From: Metaphire vulgaris
Taxonomy: Eukaryota; Annelida; Clitellata; Crassiclitellata; Megascolecidae
NCBI GenBank assembly: GCA_018105865.1
Contig: CM030847.1
Coordinates: 12,590,589 to 12,654,588 of the forward strand
Direction: 5' to 3'
DNA length: 64,000 nt
Made by a program: the position numbers and the translations under genes. Position 1 is the first letter of the stretch; each line of letters begins with the position of its first letter. The notes beneath the pieces are model-generated. The model was given only the letters and a program-made list of their open reading frames with translations, was not told the origin of the DNA and ran no database searches. Shown one piece after another: positions 31,759-42,412 of this stretch.

Positions 31759-32855
31759 GGTACCTGGGAATGCTTTTGATCCAATTGCCAAATTTCATGC
31801 TGATAGCTTTAGTGTTTGCTAAAATATGGCCAAAAAACTAAAGAGACCCAAATTTTAAAATTGACAAACAGAAGATAACGTCATAGTAATTTGTATCGTT
31901 TTAAAGTCTAAAATTGCGTCGTTGTCATTGCGCCAGACAAGGTCAAGGGTTACTTACGGCCAACAGATAAACACAGCAGCATTATGATTGGCTGCAGGAC
32001 TGTCATGATATGGTTGGAGACAGTGGCGTCGCTAGGGTTGGTGTTACCCAGTGCGGTAAAATCGTGGTGTCACCCATTTAGACTTGGGACCTCTCCTAAA
32101 AATCTTTCTTATTTTTCCTTCTCAAATACCGTGACAAGCAAAAAAAGGTCATCTTTGTTTGGTGTCACCCCCCTAGATGGTTTCACCCGGTGCGGTCCGC
32201 ACCCCCCTCTCGACGCCACTGCTTGGAGAAGATTTCATATTCCAGCAAGACGGAACACCTGCACACTCTGCTCTCAGGACCCAGAATTTTCTGTAGCAAC
32301 ATTGTCCAGATTTCATCAAGAAAGACGACTGGCCACCCAACTCCCCAGATATCAATCCACTTGACTTCCACGTCTGGGGAATCATGCTCGACAGATATCA
32401 AAAGTATCAGCCAAAGCCACAGAACATCACGGAGTTGAAGACTGTGCTGAACAATATTTGGGAGAGTTTGCCTGAGGACCAGATCAAGAAGTCGATATTG
32501 TCAGTGAAGAAGCGCTTGTTGGCATGTGTGAAGGCTAAAGGTGCATGGGCATTTTGAGCACTTGCTCCCACAACAAATCATCTGAAACCCCCTTTACATT
32601 CAGGGCCAAAAAAAACTTTTAAAAATATTTTTATCACTTTATTATGACGTTATATTCCAATGTCAATTTCAAAATGTGGGTCTCTTTAGCTTTTTGGCCA
32701 TATTTCAGCAAACACTAAAGATATCAGCATAAAATTTGGCAATTGCATCAAAAACATTCCCAAGTATATGGCCTATAAATTTCATTGAAATCGCTACACA
32801 CGCAGCCGAGATATTAAATATCATAAAGGGGTGCCATTTTCACTTTTACACCCTG
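31759..32855 (+). mobile_element. Tc1/mariner-type element, left end truncated, with transposase relic
   Basis: The right end ACTTTTACACCCTG is followed by TA at 32856-32857. The left and right flanks share a long inverted repeat of at least 130 bp (ATATGGCCAAAAAACTAAAG at left; CTTTAGCTTTTTGGCCATAT at right). The coding part, 32010-32560 across the MITE at 32021-32221, reads DMVGEDFIFQQDGTPAHSA, then DDWPPNSPDINPLDFHVWGI, QNITELKTVLNNIWESLPED and KKRLLACVKAKGAWAF. FQQDGTPAH and PPNSPDINPLDFHVW are the last two catalytic regions of mariner transposases. One stop interrupts the frame. Confidence 0.85.
32021..32221. mobile_element. hAT-type MITE inside the mariner element
   Basis: The ends CAGTGGCGTCGCTAGG and CTCTCGACGCCACTG, with flanks GTTGGAGA (32013-32020) and CTTGGAGA (32222-32229), 7 of 8 identical. 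Removal joins the mariner frame. It contains GACAAGCAAAAAAAGGTC, a motif also present in the hAT MITE at 44288-44678. Confidence 0.82.
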
Positions 32856-33140
32856 TATGCAGGCAATCTGTGCAAAAATGTGGTTAATGGCAAATTTAGT
32901 TTTAATTCATTGAAACCGAGAGGAAATGGGCATAATCACTGTGTAAATGCAGTAATGCACTTTAAAGGCACTGCACAATTCAGTAATACAATTTAATTTA
33001 ATACTGCAAGATAAAGACATTAAGCAAATGACCAATCAACCCATGCACTCATTGTATATTGTTATTGGCCATTGTTATTAATCATTGGATTCTGCATTCA
33101 AAGCTCTACAAACCTGGTATTTCATATTGTTGATCTTTAA

Positions 33141-34167
33141 CCCCTTTGTCATCCACTGGCAGCATTCGTGGAGGCAAACCTGAAGATATTCATCCACTAC
33201 TTTCCAGACTGCTAGTTAGCCGACAACCCCGGAGAAATGCGTCTAAATGCTAAATATAGCTTCGGTATCATTCTATTCAGTAAATGTAGTAGATATGTCA
33301 AGTAGTTTGGCGAATATTCGTCAAAAATCAAATTTATTTTGCCTGCTCTGATGAATAGTTGATACACTAGTGGCAGCGCCTTGGCAGAGATTCGCTGCTA
33401 ATACCCGCTATACAGTGATATTCCACCAGAAAGTGAGGATAAATAGCCTGAAAGCAAAAGCTAATATAAATAGAATTAGAGCGAATTTGAAGTTTTTGGC
33501 TGTAGTAGCATGAAAATATATGATGTTGAACTGCAGTTGCCTTGGTTCTAGCAAACGGCCTTTTGCTATAGCGGTCGCTGCGCATTCATTCGATGTCCAA
33601 GTAAAGATTAAGTGATTGAGGACGTAAAGCAGAGGTGGGCAAACTTTTTCACTAACGGGCCACATGAAACTTAATACTACATTAGGCGGGCCGCACAGAC
33701 AAAAAGCAAAAATTTTTATAATTAAGATGCTTACATACAGCATAAATTTTATTAATGAAGCTAGCATTTATGACTAAAGTTTAGGCATTTTAGTATCATT
33801 TATTTTATCTATACTAGCAGAGTAGCATTATGATATTAACTATTTTACTATTTGCTGCTCAAATATAGAATATTTCATAACCATTTCCATGATTTTCATA
33901 TAAAATGACGTGTTTTTCAAACTTTCCCTAAAATAATTTCAAATCATCTCTCACTTTCTGCATATTTCTAAATGGTCTGGCGGGCCGCATGCGGCCCGCA
34001 AGCCGTAGTTTGCCCACCTCTGACGTAAAGTGATAAGGGGATGTTTCCTTATCTTCTACATCTCAAATTCTGAAGTATTTGAACTATTCTAAAATAATGC
34101 ATTGCCCTGTAAAAATAAATGGCTGCCATGGCAACGGATTTGAAAATTTTAATGGACGGTAAAGGGG
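33141..34167. mobile_element. TTAA-flanked element (piggyBac-like) hosting a hAT MITE
   Basis: TTAA at 33137-33140 and at 34168-34171. The ends CCCCTTTGTCATCC and GGACGGTAAAGGGG are inverted repeats with a few mismatches. It carries the hAT MITE at 33630-34022. No protein was recognised in the rest; open frames on the minus strand at 33367-33767 run across the MITE and are not credible genes. Confidence 0.7.
33630..34022. mobile_element. hAT-type MITE, duplication ACGTAAAG
   Basis: ACGTAAAG at 33622-33629 and again at 34023-34030, exact. The ends are CAGAGGTGGGCAAACTTTTT and GTAGTTTGCCCACCTCTG, with GCGGGCCGCA-type sequence just inside. The CAGxGGTGGGCAAACT end is a widespread animal hAT MITE type. 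Confidence 0.92.
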
Positions 34168-34390
34168 TTAACCTAGTACAAATTGTGTCCTCATGAAAAA
34201 CCTATGAAAATTAAAGTTTTAAGGTTTTCTCATTTTAGGCCCATTGAGTGCTAAATTTTTGCATTTCTTTTTTGTATAAAGTATATACGTATATAAATGA
34301 TAATGGACATGCTTCCTTATTAGTATGATCATATTTCAGGCAATTCAGTATCAGTTATGCACTAATAAATGCATAATATATGCTGCCAAA

Positions 34391-34705
34391 TCATCATCAT
34401 CATATCATTTCTTGGCGCATAATTAGACCTTATGCGCTTCGGCTTGTGTACTAAACAGATATGTTTTCAGAGATGCGAGAAAAGTTTCGCGGGAAAGTGT
34501 TTCGTCTCTAAGATATGGCAGTAACGAGTTTCAGAGTGTTGGGCCATTTACTCGAAAGGAGCGTTCTCCAATGTTGGTTCTTGTGCGAGGTACTGATAGT
34601 ATTTGCGCCGATAGAGACCTCGTGCTGATCGATCAGTTCCTGCAATTGCCACTTAGTAGTTTGCAATCTTTGATAAGGTAGCCTGGAGCTTCAGATCTTG
34701 GGCAT
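34391..34705 (-). pseudogene. LINE C-terminal end, minus strand
   Basis: The reversed reading gives RTNIGERSFRVNGPTLWNSL, LPYLRDETLSRETFLASLKT and YLF, the last domain of CR1/L2-like LINEs, followed by a (ATG)n-type run (34391-34404). Its 5' part is absent. Confidence 0.8.
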
Positions 34706-34721
34706 TTTTCTATGAGTGAGA

Positions 34722-35440
34722 TTTATTTATTGACAATTTATATAGTGCAGTAGACAAGGCTATGGCCTACAACAAGAGCGCTTAACACAGTTCGTATCAG
34801 TGTCTTCAAATTTCTAATGAATAGTCCAGCTGAGTCTGCTCCAGTCACATTGTATGGAAGAGAATTCTACTGGGCTGGATTCCTCCGCATGAATAATCTT
34901 TACCCAAACTTAGGGGTCTTGGACGGGGGAGGAACCAACAACTGCATTCTCCGACTGGACCTGAGAACCGATCTCCTCTCGATCACATACGATCTTCGTA
35001 CAAGCACCGTTAGATAATTGGGACAGAGTGGATTGTATAAAGCCCAATACGTAAGCCAACAGTGCTTGTAGATAATGTGCTGTGGAACATGGAGCCAGTG
35101 GAGTCGATCTCTATGGAGAGGAGTGACGTGGTCACCCCAGCGACAGCCAAAGATCACTCGTGCAACCTGGTTCAGCACTGATTGTAGGTGGTTCAGTCTA
35201 GTATCTGGAAGTCCAAGAAGCACATCGTTACAGTAATCAATCTGTGTCAGTACCAGGGCCTGCACTAGCTTGATAGCCACGCTCACTGGCAAGTACCGTC
35301 GAATTGACCTCACTCTCCACAGTTGGTAGTGTCCGTAGTCCGTAGTTGGTAGATTATCTTGAATATAATCCGTTTTTGAACTGGTAGCCAGTGGAGGGTC
35401 TGAAGGATCGGTGTGATGTGCTGGCATCTTGGAGTTCGAC
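34722..35440 (-). pseudogene. LINE (CR1/L2-like) C-terminal relic, minus strand
   Basis: Reading from the right: YGHYQLWRVRSIRRYLPVSV, AIKLVQALVLTQIDYCNDVL, LGLPDTRLNHLQSVLNQVAR, VIFGCRWGDHVTPLHRDRLH and WLHVPQHIIYKHCWL, then a C-terminal part with frameshift. The tail AATTTATATAGTGCAGTAGACAAGG lies at 34732-34790. A different LINE begins immediately at its 5' side. Confidence 0.85.
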
Positions 35441-36400
35441 TTAAGAGGCGTGCGCTGAGTTTTGGATTGCTTGAAATCTCCTGATTTGATTTTCTGGGAT
35501 TAGGTAGAGGAGACTATTACAGTAGTCAATATGTGACTAACTAAATGCATGAATAATAGTCTGTGCTACTATTTTGGTTGGAGAGTCTATAATTGGATGG
35601 AGTTGGTAGAAGCTGGTTGGGACTGCTCTGCTGATGTGGTCGGTCATAGACTCAGAGTAAGACTGTTGACAAGGATTACTCCAAGATCCCTGACAGTCTT
35701 TGAGCTTTTGATGTTGTCTCCTCAAAGGTTGAGATCAATATTTTCGACATCAGTTTCGCTATTTGTCGACTATGCCCTAATATTATGAATTTTGTCTTTG
35801 AGGCATTTAGTTTCAGTTTATTCAGCTTGAGCCAGTTCTTGATATCAGCAATACAGTTTTCTAGTGATGGAATGACACTCTTTAGATTAGCCGGAGTGGA
35901 ACTGCTGTACAATTGCATGTTGTCTGCATATAGGTGGAAAAGGACGTGGTGATGACTAATGATATTGACTTTGATCTTACTGATGAATAGGATGAAGAGC
36001 ATCGGCTCTAGTATGGAGCCCTGTGGAATTCCACAGGTGACTGGTTTCGGACTGGAGAGCTTCCTCGAAACCTGACTTGCATCGTCCGGTCTGTCAGATA
36101 TGATTTAATCCAGTCTATGGCAGCTCCTTTGATCCCAAGTGTTTGTTCTCTCCTCTTGAGGAGTATGTTATATTTGACGCAATCAAATGCAGCTCTTATA
36201 TCGAGGAGCACTAGTGCAGTGACTTGTCCTTTGTCAGCTCCTTAAAATATATCTGATAGAATGCTAAGAAGAGCAGGTTCCTTGTAATGATGAGATCTAT
36301 AAGCGGATTGCTCTGAGGGTAAGAGAATATTTTCGAGAAGATGGGTTTTGAGTTGTCTTGCTATGATCCGTTTGATTGTCTTCGATAGGAAATGACATGA
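35441..36400 (-). pseudogene. LINE (L2/Rex-like) RT relic, minus strand
   Basis: From the right: LLDIRAAFDCVKYNILLKR, IDWIKSYLTDRTMQVRF, then after a frameshift LFILFISKIKVNIISHHHVL, HLYADNMQLYSS (YADD changed to YADN), NWLKLNKLKLNASKTKFIIL and DHISRAVPTSFYQL-type sequence. The KLKLN-SKTKFIILG pattern differs from the other LINEs here, so this is a separate clade. Confidence 0.82.
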
Positions 36401-36917
36401 AATACCTAGCTATGTGAATTGTGTGCTATTTGATATTGGTTACTGACCAATGAATTTCATGTGCACAATATATGCTTTGAATGTTTGTTATATGCTCTTT
36501 ACAACATTTACATCTTTGTTTACTTTGCTTTCATATATCTGCCTCCTTGTAAGCCTTTCATAAATTTTCATATAGACATTACATGTAAAAATGAACTTTC
36601 TTCAAAGACATTGATTAGAATTAAAATAACACTCAATAAGGAAAATTTCTGGGAGTGGTATCCACCCCTTGGTACCTCTGGTCAAATGGCTGTTGCTTGG
36701 TTACCCTTGTAGCAAAAATAAAAAGATCACAACATATGTCAAGATGTCTTTGAATGAACCCCCTATAGGCACCAAAAAAGCACTTGAAAATAACTCATCT
36801 GGTCTCAGAATAATTTGGGAAACCAAAGAGAATGGCAACCACTCCCCATTAGCTATGCAATAAAAAGTTTCAGAAATTTGCAGTGCAGTACTTGGTTTGG
36901 TTTTTTGTTATATCTAG
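36401..36917. other. MED13 intron 2 end, unassigned
   Basis: No repeat or coding sequence was recognised apart from chance frames. The intron closes with TGTTATATCTAG. Confidence 0.4.
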
Positions 36918-37167
36918 GATAAGCTGATGCTGGAGCCATACAGCGAATCACGCAATATTTTGTATTGCATTGTGTCACCAGATAATGATTACATTCTAAA
37001 CAAAGCATCTCTTTTTATTCGAGAACTTGGTGTCATGTATGAACAATGTCGCTTGGGAGAACACAAACCTCTCACCGAAAAGCATCATGATAATGTGTTG
37101 CGAGTTGGAAAAACAAATGCTAACCTTGTTGCTGGAGAACCAGTTGATGACTGGTTCAATGACATTG
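36918..37167 (+). CDS. MED13: MED13 exon C
   Basis: Acceptor TTATATCTAG precedes 36918 (phase 0) and donor GTGAAG follows 37167 (phase 1). It reads DKLMLEPYSESRNILYCIVS, PDNDYILNKASLFIRELGVM, YEQCRLGEHKPLTEKHHDNV, LRVGKTNANLVAGEPVDDWF. Vertebrate MED13 has the same ordered landmarks: WExLxLEPY, R-(I/V)-Y-V---N-, F-R-L---YE-CRLG-H-P, R-G-T, and DxWF. This is the core of the MedPIWI MID domain. Reading past the donor reaches a stop after nine codons, so the GTGAAG donor, which also gives the right phase for exon D, is the supported end. Intron 2 is 9876 bp. Confidence 0.95.
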
Positions 37168-37269
37168 GTGAAGTAGAAAATTTATATTAAGATGATTTTA
37201 AACTGTTGTGTCTTATAGACACTTTTAAAATTTGTTTAATTTGTGTAATTATAATAATTGAACATGTGG

Positions 37270-38990
37270 CATTATTCTTTGACTGGATTTTCTTGTATAG
37301 TTCCTCATTACTGATCTTTTCCACCTATTTTCTGTAGCATTTTCTTTCAAATGTTAAAATTCTTCTCTGATTCTTTTGTGATGGTCCATGTCTCATGCCC
37401 ATACAAGAAGATGCTGAAAATACATGTTTCAAGATCCTTCTTTTTTACTCTTAGACTTATTACTTTGCTCTTCCAGATGTTCTCCGTTGCCTTCAGATTT
37501 CGTAGGGCTTTTGCTGTTCTTATTACTACCAGGAACTCTGGGAAGGGGGTGACACAGGGATGCCCTCTCTCACCGTTGCTGTTCAATATCTACACAGAAG
37601 AACTCATAAGAGAAGCATTTGAGAACATAGAAGATGGAGTAGTGGTGGGTGGAAAAAGAATAAGGGACATAAGATTTGCTGATGACCAGGCAATTATGGC
37701 AAACACCAACCATGGATTGCAGAGGTTGATGGACTCTCTTAATGCAACATCAAAGGATTACGGAATGAAAATCAATTTAAAGAAGACAAAGGCAATGAAA
37801 ATCAGCAGACACGGTGGAGAAATGAAAATAATCATTGATGGAGTGGAAATAGAACAGGTAGAAGAATTCTGCTATCTCGGAAGCCTGCTTGATGAAAATG
37901 CAAAGTGTCATAAAGAAATAAGGAGAAGAATTGCCATGGGGAAAGAAGCCTTTACGAACAGAAGAGAACTGCTGAGAAGAAATTTTAACCGAAATCTGAA
38001 AAAACAATTGGTCAAAACACTGATCTGGCCAGTGACACTCTATGGATCAGAAACTTGGACGCTCAGAAAGGAAGACATAAAGAGATTAGAGGCATTCGAA
38101 ATGTGGATCTGGCAAAGAATGGAAAAAATTAGCTGGACGGAAAAAATAACAAACGAAGAAGTCTTGGAGAGGGTAGAAGAAAAGAAAAGCCTAATTAACA
38201 CTATACGTACAAGACAAAAGAAGTGGATAGGTCATGTTCTGAGAGAAGAATCAAACCTACGAAGAGAAGTACTAGAAGGAAAGATGAATGGGAAAACACA
38301 GAAAGGGCGACCAAGAACATCGATGCTGGAGTGGATGTTCGACACTACGAGGAAAAACAAGTATTCAGCCCGGAAGATAAATGCTCAAGATAGAGAGGAG
38401 TGGCGACGCTGGAGTATGGAACCTGTCTTTGGACAGAGCACCTGAAGAAGAAGAATTACTACCTCTTTCTTGCAGTCCAGATCATATGTCATGTTGCTTC
38501 TAAGGTAGCCAAAATTGTCCATGTTTTCAAATTTGATTCCTTCTACTTTGATACTTCTTCCAATGTCTTTCTTTGCAAACACCATTGTTTTTGTCTTTTC
38601 AAAGTTCATTGAGAGACCATAGTGCTTTTCTTCATTACTCAGCGTCTGTACGTTGTCCTCCAGGTCATCTTCATTACCTTCAATGATATTAACATCATCA
38701 GCAAATCTCAGGTTGTTTATGTGTAGTCCCTGCACTGCTATTCTCTTTACATGTTGTATTATGTTGTCCATTGCTCCTTCCAAGTCAGAGGTGAACATCA
38801 TGGGTAAGTCAGCGATGATGTATTGTCTCTTTGTCTTAATCTTTTGTTTATCTTGAACCAGGTTCCAATCTCTCCACAAATTCTCTCAGTTGATTTGGCA
38901 TTGTTGCTGATATCTTTCAACAGTCTTATCAGTTTAAGATTTACTCCATAGGACTATAGCAAAGCCCAAGTCAATGTCTGATTTATTCTA
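37270..38990 (-). pseudogene. RTE-like LINE relic, minus strand, split by a plus-strand RTE insertion
   Basis: The right part (38464-38990) reads GAMDNIIQHVKRIAVQG, LHINNLRFADDVNIIEGNED (FADD site), YGLSMNFEKTKTMVFAKKD and NFGYLRSNMTYDLDCKKEVV. Across the insert the frame continues as IRTAKALRNLKATENIWKSK, VISLRVKKKDLETCIFSIFL and YGHETWTITKESEKN in the left part (37340-37530). Removing 37531-38454 and one duplication gives an uninterrupted KKEVVIRTAKALRN, the usual RTE order. Confidence 0.85.
37531..38454 (+). mobile_element. 5'-truncated RTE-like LINE with open frame and 9-bp duplication ATTACTACC
   Basis: ATTACTACC at 37522-37530 recurs at 38455-38463. The frame is open to 38445: GVTQGCPLSPLLFNIYTEEL, IRDIRFADDQAIMANTNHG (FADD), YGMKINLKKTKAMKIS, EQVEEFCYLGSLLDENAKCH, KTLIWPVTLYGSETWTLRKE, DIKRLEAFEMWIWQRMEKIS, RTRQKKWIGHVLREESNLRR and GRPRTSMLEWMFDTT. 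The tail is (GAA)n. RT domains upstream of VTQGCP are missing. A sister copy is at 49527-49986. Confidence 0.9.
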
Positions 38991-40250
38991 TCAAACACCT
39001 CTGGAAACTGAAGAAGCAAGTGTATACTTTCACATTTTCCGTCGTGCTTTTGCTGCTATGAATCATAGCGCTAGTATGTGGTGTGTTGTATGTATGGTCG
39101 TCTATCCTCATTGCTGAGGGTCGGAGGCTATGCAGGTTGGTAACAAGGTTCTTCATCGAATCTGACTTTTGCAGTTCTGATGCAATTGATAATTGGTTGT
39201 CTTGTCCATTCCACAATATCATCCATCCATCATCTACGAGGGCTGACCTCTCTTCTTCCTGCCATTAATTCTGCCCCTCCTGCCATTATTTCTGCCATGC
39301 AGTATCGTCACACATAGATTGTCTGCTTGTACTATGTGACTAAAGTATTTCAGTTTCCTAAATTGGATAACTGAGTATAGACGTCTATTTCCTCCAAGTT
39401 CTTCTATAATTGAGGCATTTGTTCTATTTTCTTTCTTTTGAAAGTTGTCATCTCGAAGCATTGATTCTTTTCTGGTCTGCCTTCTTCACTGTCCAAGCTT
39501 CAGCTCCATACGTTGCATTGGGCCAGACCATTGCTTCCATCAGCGTTTCTTTATCTGCAAACTGAGCGACCGATCCTTCCAAATGGTAGTGAGTGTCTTT
39601 ATGGTTGAATGCCCTTTACCAAACCTTGCTCATATTTCAGAGCAGCAGTCATTGTCATCTGTAATTAATGGACCAAGATGATGAAAAGTTTCCACTTGTT
39701 CAAAATGCTGTCAATGACATGTGATATTGATGTAGATCCTTTTGTCTACATCTGCCATTACCTTTGTTTTTTAATGCTAATTTCAAGGCCAAATTCCCTT
39801 GATACAAAATTCACTTTGTCTATCAGTTCCTGCAATGAATTTGGCAACGTTATAATCAAATGATATCAGGGTATCTCAGGTTGTTGAGTGGTCTAGTGTC
39901 CACCGATGTTAATTCCAGTTGATGTTAATTCCAGTATCTGGAAGTTCATCTGCTGAACATCTCTTTATGTATTCTGAATAGCAGTTGCATGACATGGGGG
40001 ATATAAGGCAGCCCAGCCATAGGTTTTTCCAATCATAAACCAGCCTGTTGTTTCCTTGTCCACTCTTACAGTTGCTTGTTGTTCCTTGTATAATTGTTGA
40101 ATTATGTCAACTGTAGCGTGGCATAATCCCAGTCCCTTTAGTATTTTCCATAGCTTTGTGTGCTTCAAATGGTTCAAGTGTGTCTTTATGGTTGAGCGCC
40201 CCATACCAAGCCTTGCTCTTATTTCAGAGCAGCAGTCATTGTCCTCTGTA
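38991..40250 (-). pseudogene. Rearranged RTE-like LINE relic, minus strand
   Basis: Segments recognised from the right: EDNDCCSEIRARLGMGRSTI, then KLWKILKGLGLCHATVDIIQ, VRVDKETTGWFMIGK, and further left NASIIEELGGNRRLYSVIQF, RKLKYFSHIVQADNLCVTIL and a GRRGRINGRKKRGQPS stretch followed by WMDDIVEWT-like sequence. The order is scrambled: the CCSEIRAR segment occurs twice (about 39590-39665 and 40175-40255) around RT-core sequence, so this is a composite of at least two fragments. Confidence 0.7.
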
Positions 40251-42000
40251 ATTATAGATAGATAGATAGATAATCTCATTTACGAGGCGCATTTACCAAT
40301 GCACCGCTGCTGTAACGTTAAAATAAAACGTCTTAAGGTTGGTAAGAAACGTTGAGCGTGAGACCACATGATCACGTATAGCTGCCAAGAGAGCGTTCCA
40401 GATTCGAGGTTCAATAGCCTTGAAAGTGCGATCTCCAAGTCTACTACGAGTTCTCGATGTTACCAGCAACCAAGTGTCATTGGATCGAAGCCCTAGGTAT
40501 CTTTGCGTTTGTTGAACAACTTGACAGTCCTGAGTCAAGTAGCCGGGTGCTTCTCCACACAGACATTTGTCAGCTAGAGAGGTGACTTTAAACTCTATGC
40601 GTTGCCTAACTGGCAGCCAATGCAGATCATGGAGAATAGGAGTAATATGCTGCTGCCACAAAACCTTGGTAACAAAATGAGCAGTGCATTTTGGAATGAC
40701 TGCAGTCTCCGTATAATGGACCGTATTTGCGTATCCGGTTCTAGTATCAGTAAACTGTTGCAGTAGTCTAATTGGTGCTAATCATTGAGTGAACTAACGT
40801 CTTGGCAGCCTCTGTGGATAGTGATGCAAAAACCTTTCCGATTTAAATAATATTTTGCAGAGCAAAACGTTCATCAAGACTCTTCAGTTTTGAATTGTAG
40901 ATGCTAACCATTTCATCTACATTGCCGTTATCAGGCAGAGAGCCTAACAGACTGGATAGAATTGCAGTCGCAAGCTGCAATGCAGTGTGTAGGCTCGGTT
41001 ATTCGTGGTAAGCGGTGCACAGGTGTGATGCAGGCATGATTGGAGATGATCGATGGTGGATCGACCTCAACAACAGCCGCAGAACCATCCCCGGCGAATG
41101 TCATGACAAGGTCTAGTGTATTATGGGCTCGATGTGTTTCCTCTATAACGTGCTGAGACAGGTCGAAGGTGCTACATAGCTCATATAGGCATTTCATGTT
41201 AGGATTGTTACTCTTCTGGACATGAATGTTAAAATCGCCACCAATGATAACCGGCAGGACTGAAAAACTAATATCTCCAGTATTTTGGTGAATTCTTCAC
41301 AGAACCTGTTAGTTAGACGATCCGAACCTGGCCAGTAGATAGCTAAAATGATGAAAGAATTAGCTCCATTAGTGAACCAAGGTCAGAAATAATATACTCG
41401 AATGACATGACTTCCGGTAAAACCAGTGGTGAAAGCTTGTCATATGATTGGTAGAAAACCACTATGCCTTTGCCTTTCTCACGAGAGCGATCAACAAATG
41501 TGTAATCAGAGCCACAGATTCGAGCGAGACTTGGAACACTCGCATGACGATGCCACGTCTCAGTCGCCACGAAAACCTCAAATTTGCGATCGTCTATAAG
41601 ATCTCTAACAACCAATGACTTGTTGGTGATGGACTGCACATTGAGCCATCCGATGGTGACGCCATTCGCAGCAGTGTTTACTGACGGTTTATTAGACGCA
41701 ACTGTAGGGCAATGGGGCATGTGTTGGACATAATTCTTCGCCACTCTGACCGCCATAGATAGTCCCGAAATAGTGTCTTCCTGATCTTTCGTATAGGCAG
41801 GCGTTCGTGGTTGTATGAACAAAGACGCTCCCGTGAGTATTCCAATCTGTTGGCTCCAGGCATGAACAAAGACACTCCTGCGAATATTCCAAGTCGTAGG
41901 CTTCAAGCATGAAACCCAACAAACTGATAATACGAACTCCTTTTGAAACGAAAAGTCGGGGAATGCAAATCAGCAAGTAAGAAACACTTGATCGCTAAAA
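40251..42000 (-). pseudogene. Internally deleted LINE: endonuclease plus 3' end, RT core missing
   Basis: The 5' part (41343-41700, right to left) reads VTIGWLNVQSITNKSLVVRD, LIDDRKFEVFVATETWHRHA, GKGIVVFYQSYDKLSP, an AP-type endonuclease start. At 40931-41200, LYELCSTFDLSQHVIEETHR and AHNTLDLVMTF are its second half. Then the sequence jumps to the C-terminal domain (40293-40661): WQQHITPILHDLHWLPVRQR, RLGDRTFKAIEPRIWNAL. No RT motif exists between. The tail is (GATA)n at 40253-40274. The clade is CR1/L2-like and unlike the 16-18 kb LINE in sequence. Confidence 0.8.
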
Positions 42001-42412
42001 AAGTTAACCATACTACGGTATAAACTCAACAATTCGAAGAAATCATAACAGCAGCTACTGACACACGTGCACTAGTGCACGCAACACTCTTAGTGAACCA
42101 AGATGAATCAAATGCCTTTTTTAGCCTATGAATGCCATGTACAGTGGTACTGACATCTCTCTAGCTTTTTCCATTATCAGTCCTAGATTGGAAATTTGTG
42201 TTGTACTTCACTCTTTTCTGAATGCAGCTTGTTCATCTGCAAGGTATTCCTCCTTGTGCATCATAAGTTTCTCAGTAGTAGTATTTTTCCAAGGTGACTT
42301 AGTAGTTCTATTGTTCTTGCACCCAATCATACTTTCTTTTGGTGTATTACCTCTAAAATTGACTTTGTCCATTCGTCCGAAATGTTTCTCTTGTTCCATA
42401 CCATATTGCATA

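Noticed and set aside
33367..33767. Minus-strand frames of 72 and 119 codons
   Set aside because: They span the junction of the hAT MITE and the TTAA element, so they cannot be ancestral genes.
41678..41976. Overlapping minus-strand frames with ECLCS/SVFVH repeats
   Set aside because: They read a short local duplication in the 5' part of the deleted LINE. The endonuclease frame nearby is the meaningful one.
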